Below are positions 16,874-26,500 of a stretch of 64,000 bases of DNA, piece by piece. The DNA lies in contig JAJQIG010000029.1 in assembly GCA_021199335.1 (NCBI GenBank), positions 1 through 64,000 on the forward strand, in the 5' to 3' direction. Numbering within the stretch: position 1 is the stretch's first letter; each line of letters starts with the position of its first letter. Below the pieces are notes generated by a model. It made no database searches. It worked only from the letters and a program-made list of their open reading frames with translations, and was not told the origin of the DNA. This DNA comes from Oscillospiraceae bacterium (GTDB taxonomy: Bacteria > Bacillota > Clostridia > Oscillospirales > Ruminococcaceae). The position numbers and the translations under genes were made by a program.

Positions 16874-18847
16874 TTATGAGATATCTGCAAGTTCAAGATA
16901 CTTGCAGCCATATTCGGCAATGTAATCCTTACGTCCTTGAAGATTATCTCCGAGGAGAAGGTCAAACATAACAGATGTGGCTTCCATATCTGTCGGCGTA
17001 ACCTTAATAAGACGCCGTGTGTCGGGATTCATTGTCGTGAGAGACATCATCTCGGGGTCATTTTCTCCAAGACCTTTTGAACGGTCAAGTTTGAACTTTT
17101 GATCGCCTATCATTGCAAGAATATCCGTCTTTTCCTTTTCGTTGTAAGCGAAATAGGTCTTGTCCTTTGTGGTAATTTCAAACAAAGGAGATTCCGCAAT
17201 ATATACGTAACCTTCTTCAATTAGGGTAGGGGTGAGACGGTAAAGCATTGTAAGGATAAGGGTTCTTATCTGAAATCCATCCACATCGGCATCGGTACAG
17301 ATTATAATTTTGTTCCATCTAAGGTTGTTTATATTAAAGGTTGAAAGATCCTTATTGGCTTTACTTTTAACCTCAACTCCGCAGCCAAGAACCTTTATTA
17401 AATCGGTTATGATTTCGCTCTTAAAAATTTTCTCATAGTCGGCTTTAAGGCAGTTGAGAATCTTTCCTCGAACGGGGATGATAGCCTGAAATTCGGAATC
17501 ACGTGCAGTTTTACATGAACCGAGAGCCGAATCGCCCTCCACAATATAAATCTCACGTCTATTTAAGTCCTTTGTGCGGCAGTCAACAAATTTTTCAACC
17601 ATATTTGCAAGATCAATTTGCTTTGTAAGGTTGTTTTTGGTGTTCTGACGAATTCTTTCGGCTGACTCACGGCTTCTTTTGTTGATTAAAATTTGGTCTG
17701 AAATTTTATTTGCTTCCTCAGGGTTTTCTATAAAATATACTTCAAGTGTGTGCTTGAGAAAGTCTACCATATTGTCGTAAATGGATTTATTATTAATTGC
17801 TTTTTTGGTCTGATTTTCGTATGATGTATAGGTTGAAAAGGTTGAAGAAATAAGCACAAGGCTGTCACCTATATCATCATCCTTAACGGATTTTTCATTC
17901 TTTTGATACTTGTTGTTGCTCTTAATGTAATTATCGATAGAGGAACGGAATGCTTGGCGAACCGCTTTTTGCGGAGTGCCGTCATATTCAAGAAAGCTTG
18001 AGTTGTGGTAGTATTCTTGAAAACTGATTTTATTTGAAAAAGCAAATGCGCAGGAGAGTTTCATTTTGTATTCTGGGCGGTCTTCGCTGTCCTTGCCCTT
18101 GCGTTCGCATGAGCAAAATTGTGGGGAAGTAATGCCATCATTACCTAGAATTTCCTCAAGATAATCGGTAATTCCATTTTCGTATAAGAAAGAAACTTCC
18201 TCAAATCCTCCGGCAGCAAGCTCATATCTGAAAACAAACGTCACCTTAGGATTAACGACCGCCTGCTTTTTCAGTATTGATTCAAAGTAATCATGGGGGA
18301 TATCTATATCGGTAAAAACCTGTGTGTCTGGCTTCCAACGAGTGCGTGTGCCTGTTTTTTTGCCTTTGTAGGGTTCTTTTGCAAGTCCGCCAATATTTTC
18401 ACCCTGTTCAAAGTGTAGATTGTACTTAAAGCCGTCACGTAGAACTTCAACATCCATATACTCCGAAGCATATTGAGTAGCGCAAGCACCAAGTCCATTT
18501 AAACCGAGTGAAAATTCATAATCGTTATTGTTGTATTTTCCACCCGCATAAAGCTCGCAGTAAACAAGCTCCCAGTTAAAGCGCTGCTCGGAATTGTTAT
18601 AGTCAACAGGGCAACCTCGTCCGAAATCCTCGACCTCAATAGATTTATCACGGTAGTAGGTCACAAAAATTTTATCTCCGTGGCCACTCCTTGCTTCATC
18701 AATTGAGTTGGAGATTATCTCAAATACAGAATGCTTGCAGCCGTCAATATCGTCCGAGCCAAAAATAACGGCAGGACGCTTTCTGACACGATCTGCGCCT
18801 TTAAGCATAGAAATACTTTCATTGTCATAGGTTTTATCTTTGCTCAT
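16874..18847 (-). CDS. Divergent type IIA topoisomerase subunit B (ParE/GyrB-like)
   Basis: A 657-residue ATPase subunit. The GHKL ATP site is readable as EIISNSIDEA (Glu and Asn), DFGRGCPV and GLNGLGACA. The transducer domain follows. The TOPRIM domain shows IVEGDSALGSCKTARD and CTDADVDGFQIRTL, with all metal-binding acids present. Many usually invariant residues differ: RPAVIFGS for RPGMYIGS, DFG for DNG, and GDSALGSC for GDSAGGSA. That indicates a second topoisomerase lineage rather than housekeeping GyrB. It pairs with the ParC-like gene downstream. The start follows GAAAGGAAGTCACTGA. Confidence 0.85.
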   Translation of the reverse strand: MSKDKTYDNESISMLKGADRVRKRPAVIFGSDDIDGCKHSVFEIISNSIDEARSGHGDKIFVTYYRDKSIEVEDFGRGCPVDYNNSEQRFNWELVYCELYAGGKYNNNDYEFSLGLNGLGACATQYASEYMDVEVLRDGFKYNLHFEQGENIGGLAKEPYKGKKTGTRTRWKPDTQVFTDIDIPHDYFESILKKQAVVNPKVTFVFRYELAAGGFEEVSFLYENGITDYLEEILGNDGITSPQFCSCERKGKDSEDRPEYKMKLSCAFAFSNKISFQEYYHNSSFLEYDGTPQKAVRQAFRSSIDNYIKSNNKYQKNEKSVKDDDIGDSLVLISSTFSTYTSYENQTKKAINNKSIYDNMVDFLKHTLEVYFIENPEEANKISDQILINKRSRESAERIRQNTKNNLTKQIDLANMVEKFVDCRTKDLNRREIYIVEGDSALGSCKTARDSEFQAIIPVRGKILNCLKADYEKIFKSEIITDLIKVLGCGVEVKSKANKDLSTFNINNLRWNKIIICTDADVDGFQIRTLILTMLYRLTPTLIEEGYVYIAESPLFEITTKDKTYFAYNEKEKTDILAMIGDQKFKLDRSKGLGENDPEMMSLTTMNPDTRRLIKVTPTDMEATSVMFDLLLGDNLQGRKDYIAEYGCKYLELADIS

Positions 18848-18861
18848 TCAGTGACTTCCTT

Positions 18862-19002
18862 TCAGTTGTTGTTTTTGCGTGTGATGCGGTTTAATCCATT
18901 CCATTCGGAAAGGAACTCTTTCCATAGTGGCGTTTCCGATGTACGTCTGTACGTCGCTTCTGGAAGAAACTGTACTGACTGCACCATAATTGTTACGTGC
19001 AT
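18862..19002 (-). CDS. Possible 46-residue protein between prmA and the ParE-like gene
   Basis: An open frame of 46 codons almost fills the 162-bp gap between the two genes, ending just before the ribosome site of the ParE-like gene. It reads MHVTIMVQSVQFLPEATYRR, continues through SETPLWKEFLSEWNGLN and ends basic. An upstream in-frame GTG would make it overlap the end of prmA. The ribosome site (GCGGAA) is weak and I recognise no family. The same DNA can form short hairpins (GGAAAG/CTTTCC), so it may instead be an intergenic spacer. Confidence 0.3.
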   Translation of the reverse strand: MHVTIMVQSVQFLPEATYRRTSETPLWKEFLSEWNGLNRITRKNNN

Positions 19003-19009
19003 TTCCGCT

Positions 19010-19987
19010 CTACACTTCACCTGTTTTTATAAAGCAGGCTGCAGCCCAACCGCCACTTTCCTTCAACTCGATTCTGTTATATCCGTTTTTCTCCATGGCA
19101 GACATAACATCATCGCATCGTTCTATAATTATTCCCGAAATAATAATGATACCATTATCCTTGACGAACGTTTTGAATAGGGGACTCATTGCTATAAGTA
19201 CATCTGCAACAATATTGGCAAAAATAATATCATATCCATTGCCAATTTTCTCACATAAAATGGAATCCCCTATAATATTTCCGCAGAAGCCCTTATAAAT
19301 TTCAGGGGAAATATGATTTTTTTCTGCATTTTCGAGGGCAATTTTAACGGAATTTTGGTCTATGTCAACGGCTGATGCGGATTTTGCGCCGAGGAGAATA
19401 CCTGCAATGGAAAGAATACCGCTTCCGCAGCCAAGATCAAGAATTTTATCACCCTTTTGGATATTTTTCTCAATAAGTTCAAGACAGAGTTGTGTGGTGT
19501 TATGCTGACCTGTTCCAAAACTGGAAGCGGGATCAATTTCCAAAACTATGCGATTGTCATTGCCGCTGTAATTCTCCCATGACGGCTTAACAACGAGCTT
19601 TTCACCAACAGTGAGTGGCTTAAAATATTGCTTCCAATTGTTTGACCAGTCTTCCTCCTTAACATTGCTAAGCTCAGTAGCAAGTCTGCCAAATGTGTTG
19701 TTTACATCTCTGCTTTTAAGGGCGACCATTTCAGAACGTATGGCTGCAAGTATGTCGGCACCTTGGGAATTATCCGCAATATACACCGTAACGCAGGTTT
19801 CACAATTTTTCATACTCATAAGGTCATCATCAATATAATCCCAATTTCCCGATTTATCATTCAAAAAGTCCTCAAAATCCTTAGAATCCCTAATAACAAA
19901 CCCCGTAATTCCAATAGTAAGCAGACAACCGCATACAGGGTCAATTCCTTCAGTTGTCGTATAAATATTAACTTCCGTCCAGTTCAC
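19010..19987 (-). CDS. prmA: Ribosomal protein L11 methyltransferase
   Basis: PrmA trimethylates lysines and the N-terminus of ribosomal protein L11 using S-adenosylmethionine. It has 325 residues. An N-terminal substrate-recognition domain comes first, then a class I methyltransferase fold with DPASSFGTGQHNTT, the SAM loop ILDLGCGSGILSI, and the later FANIVADVL in the position of the usual NPPY-type motif. The C-terminal GGWAAACFIKTG closes the fold. It is first in a run of minus-strand genes with the topoisomerase pair, though the 160-bp gap leaves cotranscription unproved. Confidence 0.93.
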   Translation of the reverse strand: MNWTEVNIYTTTEGIDPVCGCLLTIGITGFVIRDSKDFEDFLNDKSGNWDYIDDDLMSMKNCETCVTVYIADNSQGADILAAIRSEMVALKSRDVNNTFGRLATELSNVKEEDWSNNWKQYFKPLTVGEKLVVKPSWENYSGNDNRIVLEIDPASSFGTGQHNTTQLCLELIEKNIQKGDKILDLGCGSGILSIAGILLGAKSASAVDIDQNSVKIALENAEKNHISPEIYKGFCGNIIGDSILCEKIGNGYDIIFANIVADVLIAMSPLFKTFVKDNGIIIISGIIIERCDDVMSAMEKNGYNRIELKESGGWAAACFIKTGEV

Positions 19988-20039
19988 TTTAAATCATCCT
20001 TTTCAATAATCTCAATTATCAACAAAATCATACTTAATA

Positions 20040-20068
20040 ATTTTACAACTTTTAAGAGTTTTTTTCAA
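20040..20068 (-). promoter_or_regulatory. Probable prmA promoter
   Basis: TTGAAA (20063-20068) and TAAAAT (20040-20045) are 17 bp apart on the minus strand, about 50 bp upstream of the prmA start. Confidence 0.6.
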
Positions 20069-20515
20069 GTGTTTAGAATAATTTTTTTATACAAAACAAA
20101 ATAAATAACTTTTATCTACATAACGAGTTAACGAACGTGATAGGCTGGAAGAGGATGTTATCCACCTTAAAAATTCGCTTTATAATTATAATGCATTTGC
20201 CCATGCTGCTATTTTTTAGTGTTTTGTACTGCTGATGTATCGGCTAATAGCTAATATGGTGCGGATTGGATTATACAGTAAGTCACAAAATGTTTTAGAG
20301 CCTACCAACAAAAAATTGCCACACATAAATTCGTGGTTGCTATTGTTTATCGAATTAATTTGGCGAAAGAGCATACGAATAATAGGAGGGATTTATAAAG
20401 GTTCTAATTTCGCTAAATAAAAGTTTAGCGAAATTAGATGTTTTGGATATTGATGCAATTACTTTAGTTACAGAGTTACAGTATCTCATCAGAGATATGT
20501 TTTAAAAATTCTCCC
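20069..20515. other. Gene-free stretch with possible coding relics
   Basis: No convincing gene fills this ~450-bp stretch. Two fragments look like former or cryptic coding sequence on the plus strand. The first is about 30 codons at 20123-20220 reading VNERDRLEEDVIHLKNSLYN with no start codon. The second is a 36-codon frame ending at 20505 that follows a strong AGGAGGG but would have to start at ATA (about 20395). A perfect inverted repeat lies inside the second fragment. No homologue is recognised. Confidence 0.4.
20403..20438. repeat. Perfect 15-bp inverted repeat
   Basis: TCTAATTTCGCTAAA and its exact complement are separated by 6 bases (TAAAAG). No strong T tract follows on either strand, so it is not an obvious terminator. 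An operator or a relic of a mobile-element end are both possible. Confidence 0.6.
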
Positions 20516-20544
20516 TTGATATTGCAATAAAAATAATATATAAT
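20516..20544 (+). promoter_or_regulatory. Promoter of the AraC-family gene
   Basis: TTGATA (20516-20521) and a consensus TATAAT (20539-20544) with a 17-bp spacer lie 39 bp before the start codon. Confidence 0.75.
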
Positions 20545-20582
20545 ATTTTCATCAATATTATATATTTAAGGAGTGTGATTAA

Positions 20583-21368
20583 ATGAAAATCGGTTCTATC
20601 GGGTACAATTATTCTCATGATGCGAGCTTTGTTATGGACAGACCTAACGGCATAGGATGCTTTCTTTTGTTGCTTATAAAAGAACCGTCGGTTTTTGAAA
20701 TAAATGGTGAACACTTTAATGTCAGCAAAAATTCATTTGTAATATTCACCCCCCAGACCCCTTGTTTATACAAAGCGGCAGGAAAAACATACTGCGATGA
20801 CTGGATTTTCTTTGATTGTGATGAAAGAGATTACGAACTTTTTAAAAGGCTTGGCATAACCCTTAACACAATTATCCATCTAGGAGATTTAACAGAACTT
20901 TCAAAAATTATACATATTCTTGCGTATGAACATTACTCCGCAGAGCCCCTACACGATGAAATTGAGAGAAAATATATTGATATTTTGTTTCTGCGACTTT
21001 CACAATGCATAAAAACAAAGTCCTCGGGATGCTCCGAAGCGCTTGTTAAGAAAAATTATCGATTCACTCAGCTTAGGAATCTTATGTATACCGCTCCCGA
21101 ATCCATTCCCGATGTTTCTGAGATGGCTGCACAGCTAAATATGAGCCGTTCGGCTTTTCAGCACCTCTACAAGAAAATTTTCGGAACAAGCGTTATAAAC
21201 GATGTCATAAACGGACGCCTTAATAAGGCAAAACGTCTTTTGTCGTCAACAAACCTTACAATAAAGGAGATTGCAGAAAAATGCGGATACTCAAATGAAT
21301 ATAATTTTATGCGGCAATTTAAAAGTCGCTTAAGTATGACCCCAACGGAATACCGAAAAATGCTGTAA
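20583..21368 (+). CDS. AraC-family transcriptional regulator
   Basis: A 261-residue protein. Residues ~1-130 form a cupin-like sensing domain (an FEINGEHFNVSKNSFVIFTP core, then a CDDWIFFDCD segment). Residues ~165-261 are the paired helix-turn-helix of AraC/XylS regulators, with SEMAAQLNMSRSAFQHLYKK, IKEIAEKCGYSNEYNFMRQF and the closing MTPTEYRKML. Such proteins usually respond to sugars or sugar derivatives. Its convergent neighbour is a secreted GH5 glycosidase, so control of polysaccharide use is plausible but only inferred. AAGGAGTG precedes the ATG. Confidence 0.9.
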   Translation: MKIGSIGYNYSHDASFVMDRPNGIGCFLLLLIKEPSVFEINGEHFNVSKNSFVIFTPQTPCLYKAAGKTYCDDWIFFDCDERDYELFKRLGITLNTIIHLGDLTELSKIIHILAYEHYSAEPLHDEIERKYIDILFLRLSQCIKTKSSGCSEALVKKNYRFTQLRNLMYTAPESIPDVSEMAAQLNMSRSAFQHLYKKIFGTSVINDVINGRLNKAKRLLSSTNLTIKEIAEKCGYSNEYNFMRQFKSRLSMTPTEYRKML

Positions 21369-21375
21369 AAATGTA

Positions 21376-21408
21376 AAAATCAGCCACTATTTATGGGTGG
21401 CTGATTTT
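21376..21408. terminator. Bidirectional terminator between araC-type and GH5 genes
   Basis: A perfect 12-bp stem (AAAATCAGCCAC with GTGGCTGATTTT) and a 9-base loop stand between convergent genes. Both arms end in A/T runs, so it can act on either strand. Confidence 0.85.
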
Positions 21409-21436
21409 GTCAAATATCTGTATTTTTATTCCCTCG

Positions 21437-22591
21437 CTATTCCCGTTCAAACTCTTTCACTGCCATGAGCTCACTGAGGAGTTCGGAGTCCTTGAATTTT
21501 GCCTCATTCCTAAGATAGAATACATCGGTGACATCCCACAAAACGGGACACATTCCCCTTGTATATGCTGCTTCACAAACAGAGGAGAGATATAACCTTA
21601 TCATTTCGTTGGTTTTGTTCTTGGTGGAGGTGCCATATTCGCCTATAATAACAGGTATTCCCTTATCTATAAATGTTTCTTTCATAAGATCCATATTGGC
21701 ATTAAGCTCTTCATAATCGGCTTCAGTTCCCCATTCGGTTCTTGCCTTGCCCCAGTCTGCATCCGCTTCAAGTATGGCAAAGGTTGAGGGAGTATAATAA
21801 TGAACGGAAACCGCACAGCGTTCTGCGGGGTCTTCGGGCATTTTAAAGCAGCTGTCGCAGGTAAGGGTTATGTCGGTATTATAGCCTGCGATAAGGAGGT
21901 GACGTTTTGCGTTATTTCCGCCGGACTCTCTTACTGTATCAACGAAAGTTTGGTTAATTTCATTAAGTATTCCGTAAGAAAGTTCCTTATCGCCTTCGTT
22001 GCTGTAACGATTCCAAAGTTCATCCCATCCTCCCTCTTCATTAAGGGATTCAAACATAAGATAGTCGCTGTAATTCTTGTATGCCTCGGAAAGCTGCTCC
22101 CATATGCGTTTATATTTATTCATGCACTCATCTCTGTCTTCTTCATTTGCAAAGTTCGAGAACCAACCGCCGTCCCAGTGAATATTAAGTATAACATACA
22201 TACCGCTTTCCAATGCCCAATCTACAATTTCCGTTACCCTGGCAAGATAATCGTGATTTATTTCGTAGTCCTCCGACATCATATTTGACCATGCCACAGG
22301 AACTCTCAGCACACCGAATCCGCTATCTTTATAGCCCTCTATCATTTCCTTGGTAATAACAGGACTTCCCCACCCCGTTTCATAATTTGTAACGCTTGAA
22401 GAGTTTATCCAACCGCCTGTACTCTCCATAGTATTTCCGAGATTTATTCCAAGCCCCATATCCTGAACAAGCTCCATTGTTGTAATATCACGCATTTTCC
22501 CGCTTTGTCCGCTGCAGCCTATAAAGCAGCCTACCATCATAAAAATCGACATTACCATAGCGGCACACTTTAATTTGTTCTTTTTAACCAT
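21437..22591 (-). CDS. Lipoprotein glycoside hydrolase family 5 (cellulase-like)
   Basis: A 384-residue predicted surface lipoprotein. A short basic N-terminus and hydrophobic segment end in a lipobox-like MVGC or FIGC (Cys22 or Cys26). The mature part is a GH5 TIM barrel: GLGINLGNTME near residue 46, GVLRVPVAW near 93, ILNIHWDGGW, acid/base Glu185 in SLNE, VHYYTP near 264, and nucleophile Glu318 in IIGEYG. This layout fits endo-beta-1,4-glucanase or a related beta-glycanase; the exact substrate cannot be read. No carbohydrate-binding or dockerin module is attached, so it probably acts at the cell surface. GAGGAGGGC precedes the start. Confidence 0.9.
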   Translation of the reverse strand: MVKKNKLKCAAMVMSIFMMVGCFIGCSGQSGKMRDITTMELVQDMGLGINLGNTMESTGGWINSSSVTNYETGWGSPVITKEMIEGYKDSGFGVLRVPVAWSNMMSEDYEINHDYLARVTEIVDWALESGMYVILNIHWDGGWFSNFANEEDRDECMNKYKRIWEQLSEAYKNYSDYLMFESLNEEGGWDELWNRYSNEGDKELSYGILNEINQTFVDTVRESGGNNAKRHLLIAGYNTDITLTCDSCFKMPEDPAERCAVSVHYYTPSTFAILEADADWGKARTEWGTEADYEELNANMDLMKETFIDKGIPVIIGEYGTSTKNKTNEMIRLYLSSVCEAAYTRGMCPVLWDVTDVFYLRNEAKFKDSELLSELMAVKEFERE

Positions 22592-22625
22592 AAATTTTGC
22601 CCTCCTCTTTATTTTATTGTAACTT

Positions 22626-22654
22626 ATTATAAATAATAAAAGATTAGATGTAAA
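22626..22654 (-). promoter_or_regulatory. Promoter of the GH5 lipoprotein gene
   Basis: TTTACA (22649-22654) and a consensus TATAAT (22626-22631) with a 17-bp spacer on the minus strand, about 35 bp before the start codon. Confidence 0.7.
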
Positions 22655-22725
22655 TATCCTTAAATGTCAAAATTGCTGATCTTTTATGCAAATTAGGAAA
22701 ATATGGTTCTATTTTTAACAAGTCA

Positions 22726-22759
22726 AAAGGGCAGGATGATTCCGAATCATCACTGCCCT
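22726..22759 (-). terminator. Terminator of rnpB
   Basis: A long hairpin (AGGGCAG with CTGCCCT, and GATGATTC with GAATCATC inside) is followed on the minus strand by TTTTGACTT. It lies just beyond the RNase P RNA. Confidence 0.8.
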
Positions 22760-22761
22760 AT

Positions 22762-23116
22762 ATGAATACAAAGGATGCGACTAAGCCGATAAGCCGGGTT
22801 TTGTCGTGTGCGGAAATCTATCTGGGTGAATCGTCGCCGAAACACTCGAGCCGTCATTGCAATGCGCCTGCCGAGCAGACAATAACGCATTGTTCCAAAA
22901 AAGACGTTGCATCGGATAGGGTTTACACAGAGGTACAGTTACCTGCACCTTGGTGAGCTCTTACCTCGCCTTTCCACCCTTACCGCAAAAATTACGGCGG
23001 TATATTTCTGTTGCACTTGCCCTAAGGTCGCCCTCGGCTGCCGTTAACAGCTATCCTGCTCTATGATGCCCGGACTTTCCTAACGCTAAAAGCGTTCAAC
23101 CGCATAGCTTACTCGC
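22762..23116 (-). ncRNA. rnpB: RNase P RNA (class A)
   Basis: This is the catalytic RNA that trims tRNA 5' ends. Conserved blocks occur in order on the minus strand: GGAAAGTCCGGGC near the 5' end (CR-I), AGGGTGGAAAGGCGAGGTAA then GAGCTCACC (CR-II and CR-III region), and near the 3' end ACAAAACCCGGCTTATCG, the CR-V block that pairs with the 5' part and contains the tRNA-CCA binding context. The spread of ~340 nt and the order fit class A rather than the class B of bacilli. The exact ends are estimated from promoter and terminator. Confidence 0.92.
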
Positions 23117-23122
23117 ACAATT

Positions 23123-23151
23123 ATTATACCACATTGAATTTCTTTTGTCAA
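23123..23151 (-). promoter_or_regulatory. Promoter of rnpB
   Basis: Consensus TTGACA (23146-23151) and consensus TATAAT (23123-23128) with a 17-bp spacer. This ideal promoter suits a constitutively expressed RNA. Confidence 0.9.
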
Positions 23152-23339
23152 TTTATTTTATTTTGACTTAATTTATAACGGCAAAAAAGAAAACCTTTGA
23201 CAGATTTGGTTTTTTTATAAAATATTTAAAAAAAGTACAAAGAAAAGCATATTTTTTAAAAGTTGTAATCTCTGATTTTTCATATATTTGTTTAAAATCC
23301 TTGGTTTTTAGGGCAAAACAAGGGTGGTTTTAATGTAAA

Positions 23340-23366
23340 TTGCAAGTTTTTGAAAAAATCTTGCAA
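23340..23366. repeat. Palindrome just upstream of the gltB promoter
   Basis: TTGCAAG and CTTGCAA enclose T5-GA-A6-T, giving a 27-bp dyad that ends 7 bp before the gltB -35. The position suggests an activator or repressor site; no known regulator motif is recognised. Confidence 0.4.
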
Positions 23367-23373
23367 AATTCAG

Positions 23374-23402
23374 TTGACAAGAACAATTATATATGATAAA
23401 AT
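23374..23402 (+). promoter_or_regulatory. Promoter of gltBD
   Basis: Consensus TTGACA (23374-23379) and TAAAAT (23397-23402) with a 17-bp spacer. Transcription from near 23409 leaves a leader of about 155 nt. Confidence 0.85.
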
Positions 23403-23408
23403 TGAATT

Positions 23409-23564
23409 ACGATAAATTGGGGCAGTTTCTTTTATGGTAATTCAGGGATTTGAAAAGGTTGGAGAACTCCAATATGGTTTTCACCGCTTTATGACTTTTC
23501 AAAATTGCCGCTGTTCTTGCTGCCGTAATAAATACACAAGGAATTCAGGAAAAGGAGATCCGCT
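23409..23564 (+). promoter_or_regulatory. Long gltB leader with a Cys-rich upstream ORF
   Basis: The leader contains an ATG at 23434 that opens a 76-codon frame running past the gltB start in another phase. It includes the Cys-rich run NCRCSCC. Its ribosome site is poor. It may be a regulatory leader peptide or chance; AAAGGAGAT before the gltB ATG is strong. Confidence 0.3.
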
Positions 23565-26500
23565 ATGGATAATTACAGAAATCAGGAACCATTTGCAAAG
23601 CAGGGGCTTTACGACCCCAGATTCGAGCATGAAAACTGCGGAATTGGCGCTGTTGTTAATATGAACGGCAAAGCGGATTACAAGGTTGTCGATAATGCTC
23701 TCAAAATTGTTGAAACTCTTGAACACAGAGCCGGAAAGGATGCCGAGGGAAAAACCGGCGATGGTGTCGGCATTCTTCTTCAGATTTCACATTCATTCTT
23801 TTCAAAAGCTGCACAGGAATGTGGAATCGAGCTTGGCGGAGAAAGAGAGTATGGCGTTGCTATGTTCTTTTTTCCTCAGTCTGCCGATAAGTTGAAAATT
23901 TCAATGGCTACATTTGAAAAGGTTATTGCCAATGAAAATCTTGAGTTCCTCGGTTGGAGAAAGGTTCCCGTCAATCCCGAGGTTCTTGGAACAAAGGCGC
24001 TTGAAAGTATGCCGAACATTATGCAGGCATTCATCAAGAAGCCTGATAATTGCAACAAGGGTATCGATTTTGACCGTAAGCTTTATATTGCAAGAATGGT
24101 TTTTGAGAAGCAGGATAAGGATACATATGTATGCTCCTGTTCTAGCCGCACTATAGTATATAAAGGTATGTTTCTTGTTAATCAGCTTAGAAAATTCTAC
24201 AAGGATCTTGACTGCGAGGATTACCTTTCCGCAATCGGTATTGTTCATTCCCGATTCAGCACAAACACAAATCCGAGCTGGCAGCGTTCTCATCCTAACA
24301 GAATGATAGTTCATAATGGTGAAATTAATACAATTACGGGAAATGTTGATAAAATGCTTAGCCGTGAATCTATCCTTAAAAGTGATTATATCGGTGACAG
24401 GATGAAGGATATCGTTCCCGTTCTTGACGTAAGGGGTTCGGACTCGGCACGCCTTGATAACACCCTTGAATTTATGACTATGGCGGGAGTTGATCTTCCC
24501 CTTGCTGTTCTTACCCTTATACCCGAGCCTTGGCAGTATCAGGTTACAATGAGCCGTGAAAAACGTGCCTTTTATCAATATTACGCAACGATGATGGAAC
24601 CTTGGGATGGTCCTGCATCCATCATTTTCTCAGACGGTGATGTTCTGGGTGCGGTTCTTGATAGAAACGGACTACGTCCATCACGTTACTATATTACTGA
24701 TGACGGTAATGGGGACAAATACCTTATTCTTTCCTCTGAGGTTGGCGCTTTGGACGTTCCCATAGGAACAATTGTTAAAAAGGAAAGACTTCACCCCGGA
24801 AAGATGCTCCTTGTTGATACTGTAAAGGGCGAGCTTGTTGACGATGAAAGAATTAAGAAGTTCTACAGCAGACGTCAGCCGTACGGCGAATGGCTTGACC
24901 ATAATCTTCATCCCCTTCATGACTTTAAAATTCCGAATAAGAAGCCATTCCGCTATTCCGGAGAGGAGCTTGAACGCTTACAGCACGCTTTTGGATATAC
25001 ATATGAATCAATCAGAAACACTATGATTCCTATGGCACTTAATGCTGCTGAGCCTACTTCCGCGATGGGTATAGATACGCCTATCCCCCCACTTTCAAAG
25101 AAGAATCCCCCACTGTTTGATTATTTTAAGCAGCTTTTTGCACAGGTTACCAATCCTCCTATTGATGCAATTCGTGAATCAGTAATTACGGACACAACTG
25201 TTTATCTTGGTGCATCCGGAAATATTCTCAAGGACGATGAAAAGAACTGCCTTGTTCTTCAGATTAAGAACCCCGTTATTACAAACCTCGATCTGCTTAA
25301 GATTCGTACTGCTAATATCGAAGGACTTAAAACCGCTGATATTTCCATGCTTTACACAAAGGATACAACTCTTAGGGCTGCTATAAACAGCCTTTACACT
25401 CAGGCTGACAAAGCTCATGAAAACGGAGCTACAATCCTTGTTCTTACCGACAGGGGTGTTGATGAAAACCATCTTGCTATTCCGTCGCTTCTTGCAGTTG
25501 CGGCACTTGAAACATACCTTGTGAAGACAAGAAAAAATACCGCTATTTCAATTATCGTTGAAACAGCAGAACCTACTGAGGTTCATCACTTTGCAACTCT
25601 CCTCGGATTCGGTGCAAGTGCCGTCAATCCGTATCTTGCTATGGACACACTTTACGAGCTTACATCAAACAGGTCAATCGATAAAGAATATACCGAGGCG
25701 CTTAACGCATATGTTAAGGCAGTTGTTGACGGAATTGTTAAAATTGCTTCAAAAATGGGTATTTCAACCATTCAGTCTTATCAGGGTTCAAAGATTTTTG
25801 AGGCTCTCGGTATAAGCAAGAGCGTTTGTGATGAGTTCTTCCCTGACACTGTAAGTCGTGTTGGAGGAATCGACCTTGATGATATAAGCGAAAGGGTTGT
25901 TTCTCTGCATAATGCCGCATTTGATCCACGCAATCTGACAGTCAATGAAGCTATTGAGAGCGTTGGCAGTCATAAGTCGAGAAGCGGTGGTGAGGAGCAT
26001 ATGTATAATCCTATGACAATCCACCTTCTCCAGCAGTCAACATGGAACAATGACTACAGTCTTTTCAAGAAATATTCACAGTGCCTTAATGACGAACAGA
26101 AGAACCTTACCCTTAGGAGTACGGTTGACTTCAAATTTGCCGAAGATGGCGGAATCCCAATTGATGAGGTTGAAAGTGCCGAAAGCATTATGCGCCGCTT
26201 TAAAACGGGCGCTATGTCCTATGGTTCTATTTCTCAAGAAGCACATGAATGTATGGCAATTGCAATGAATCGCATTGGAGGAAAATCCAACAGTGGCGAA
26301 GGTGGCGAGGATCTTGAAAGAATTGTCACATCAGGAACTGACGAGGATAAATGTTCCGCTATCAAGCAGGTTGCATCGGGACGTTTTGGTGTAACATCAA
26401 AATACCTTACTTCCGCAAAGGAAATTCAAATAAAAATGGCTCAGGGTGCAAAGCCGGGTGAAGGAGGACATCTCCCTGCCAAAAAGGTTTATCCCTGGAT

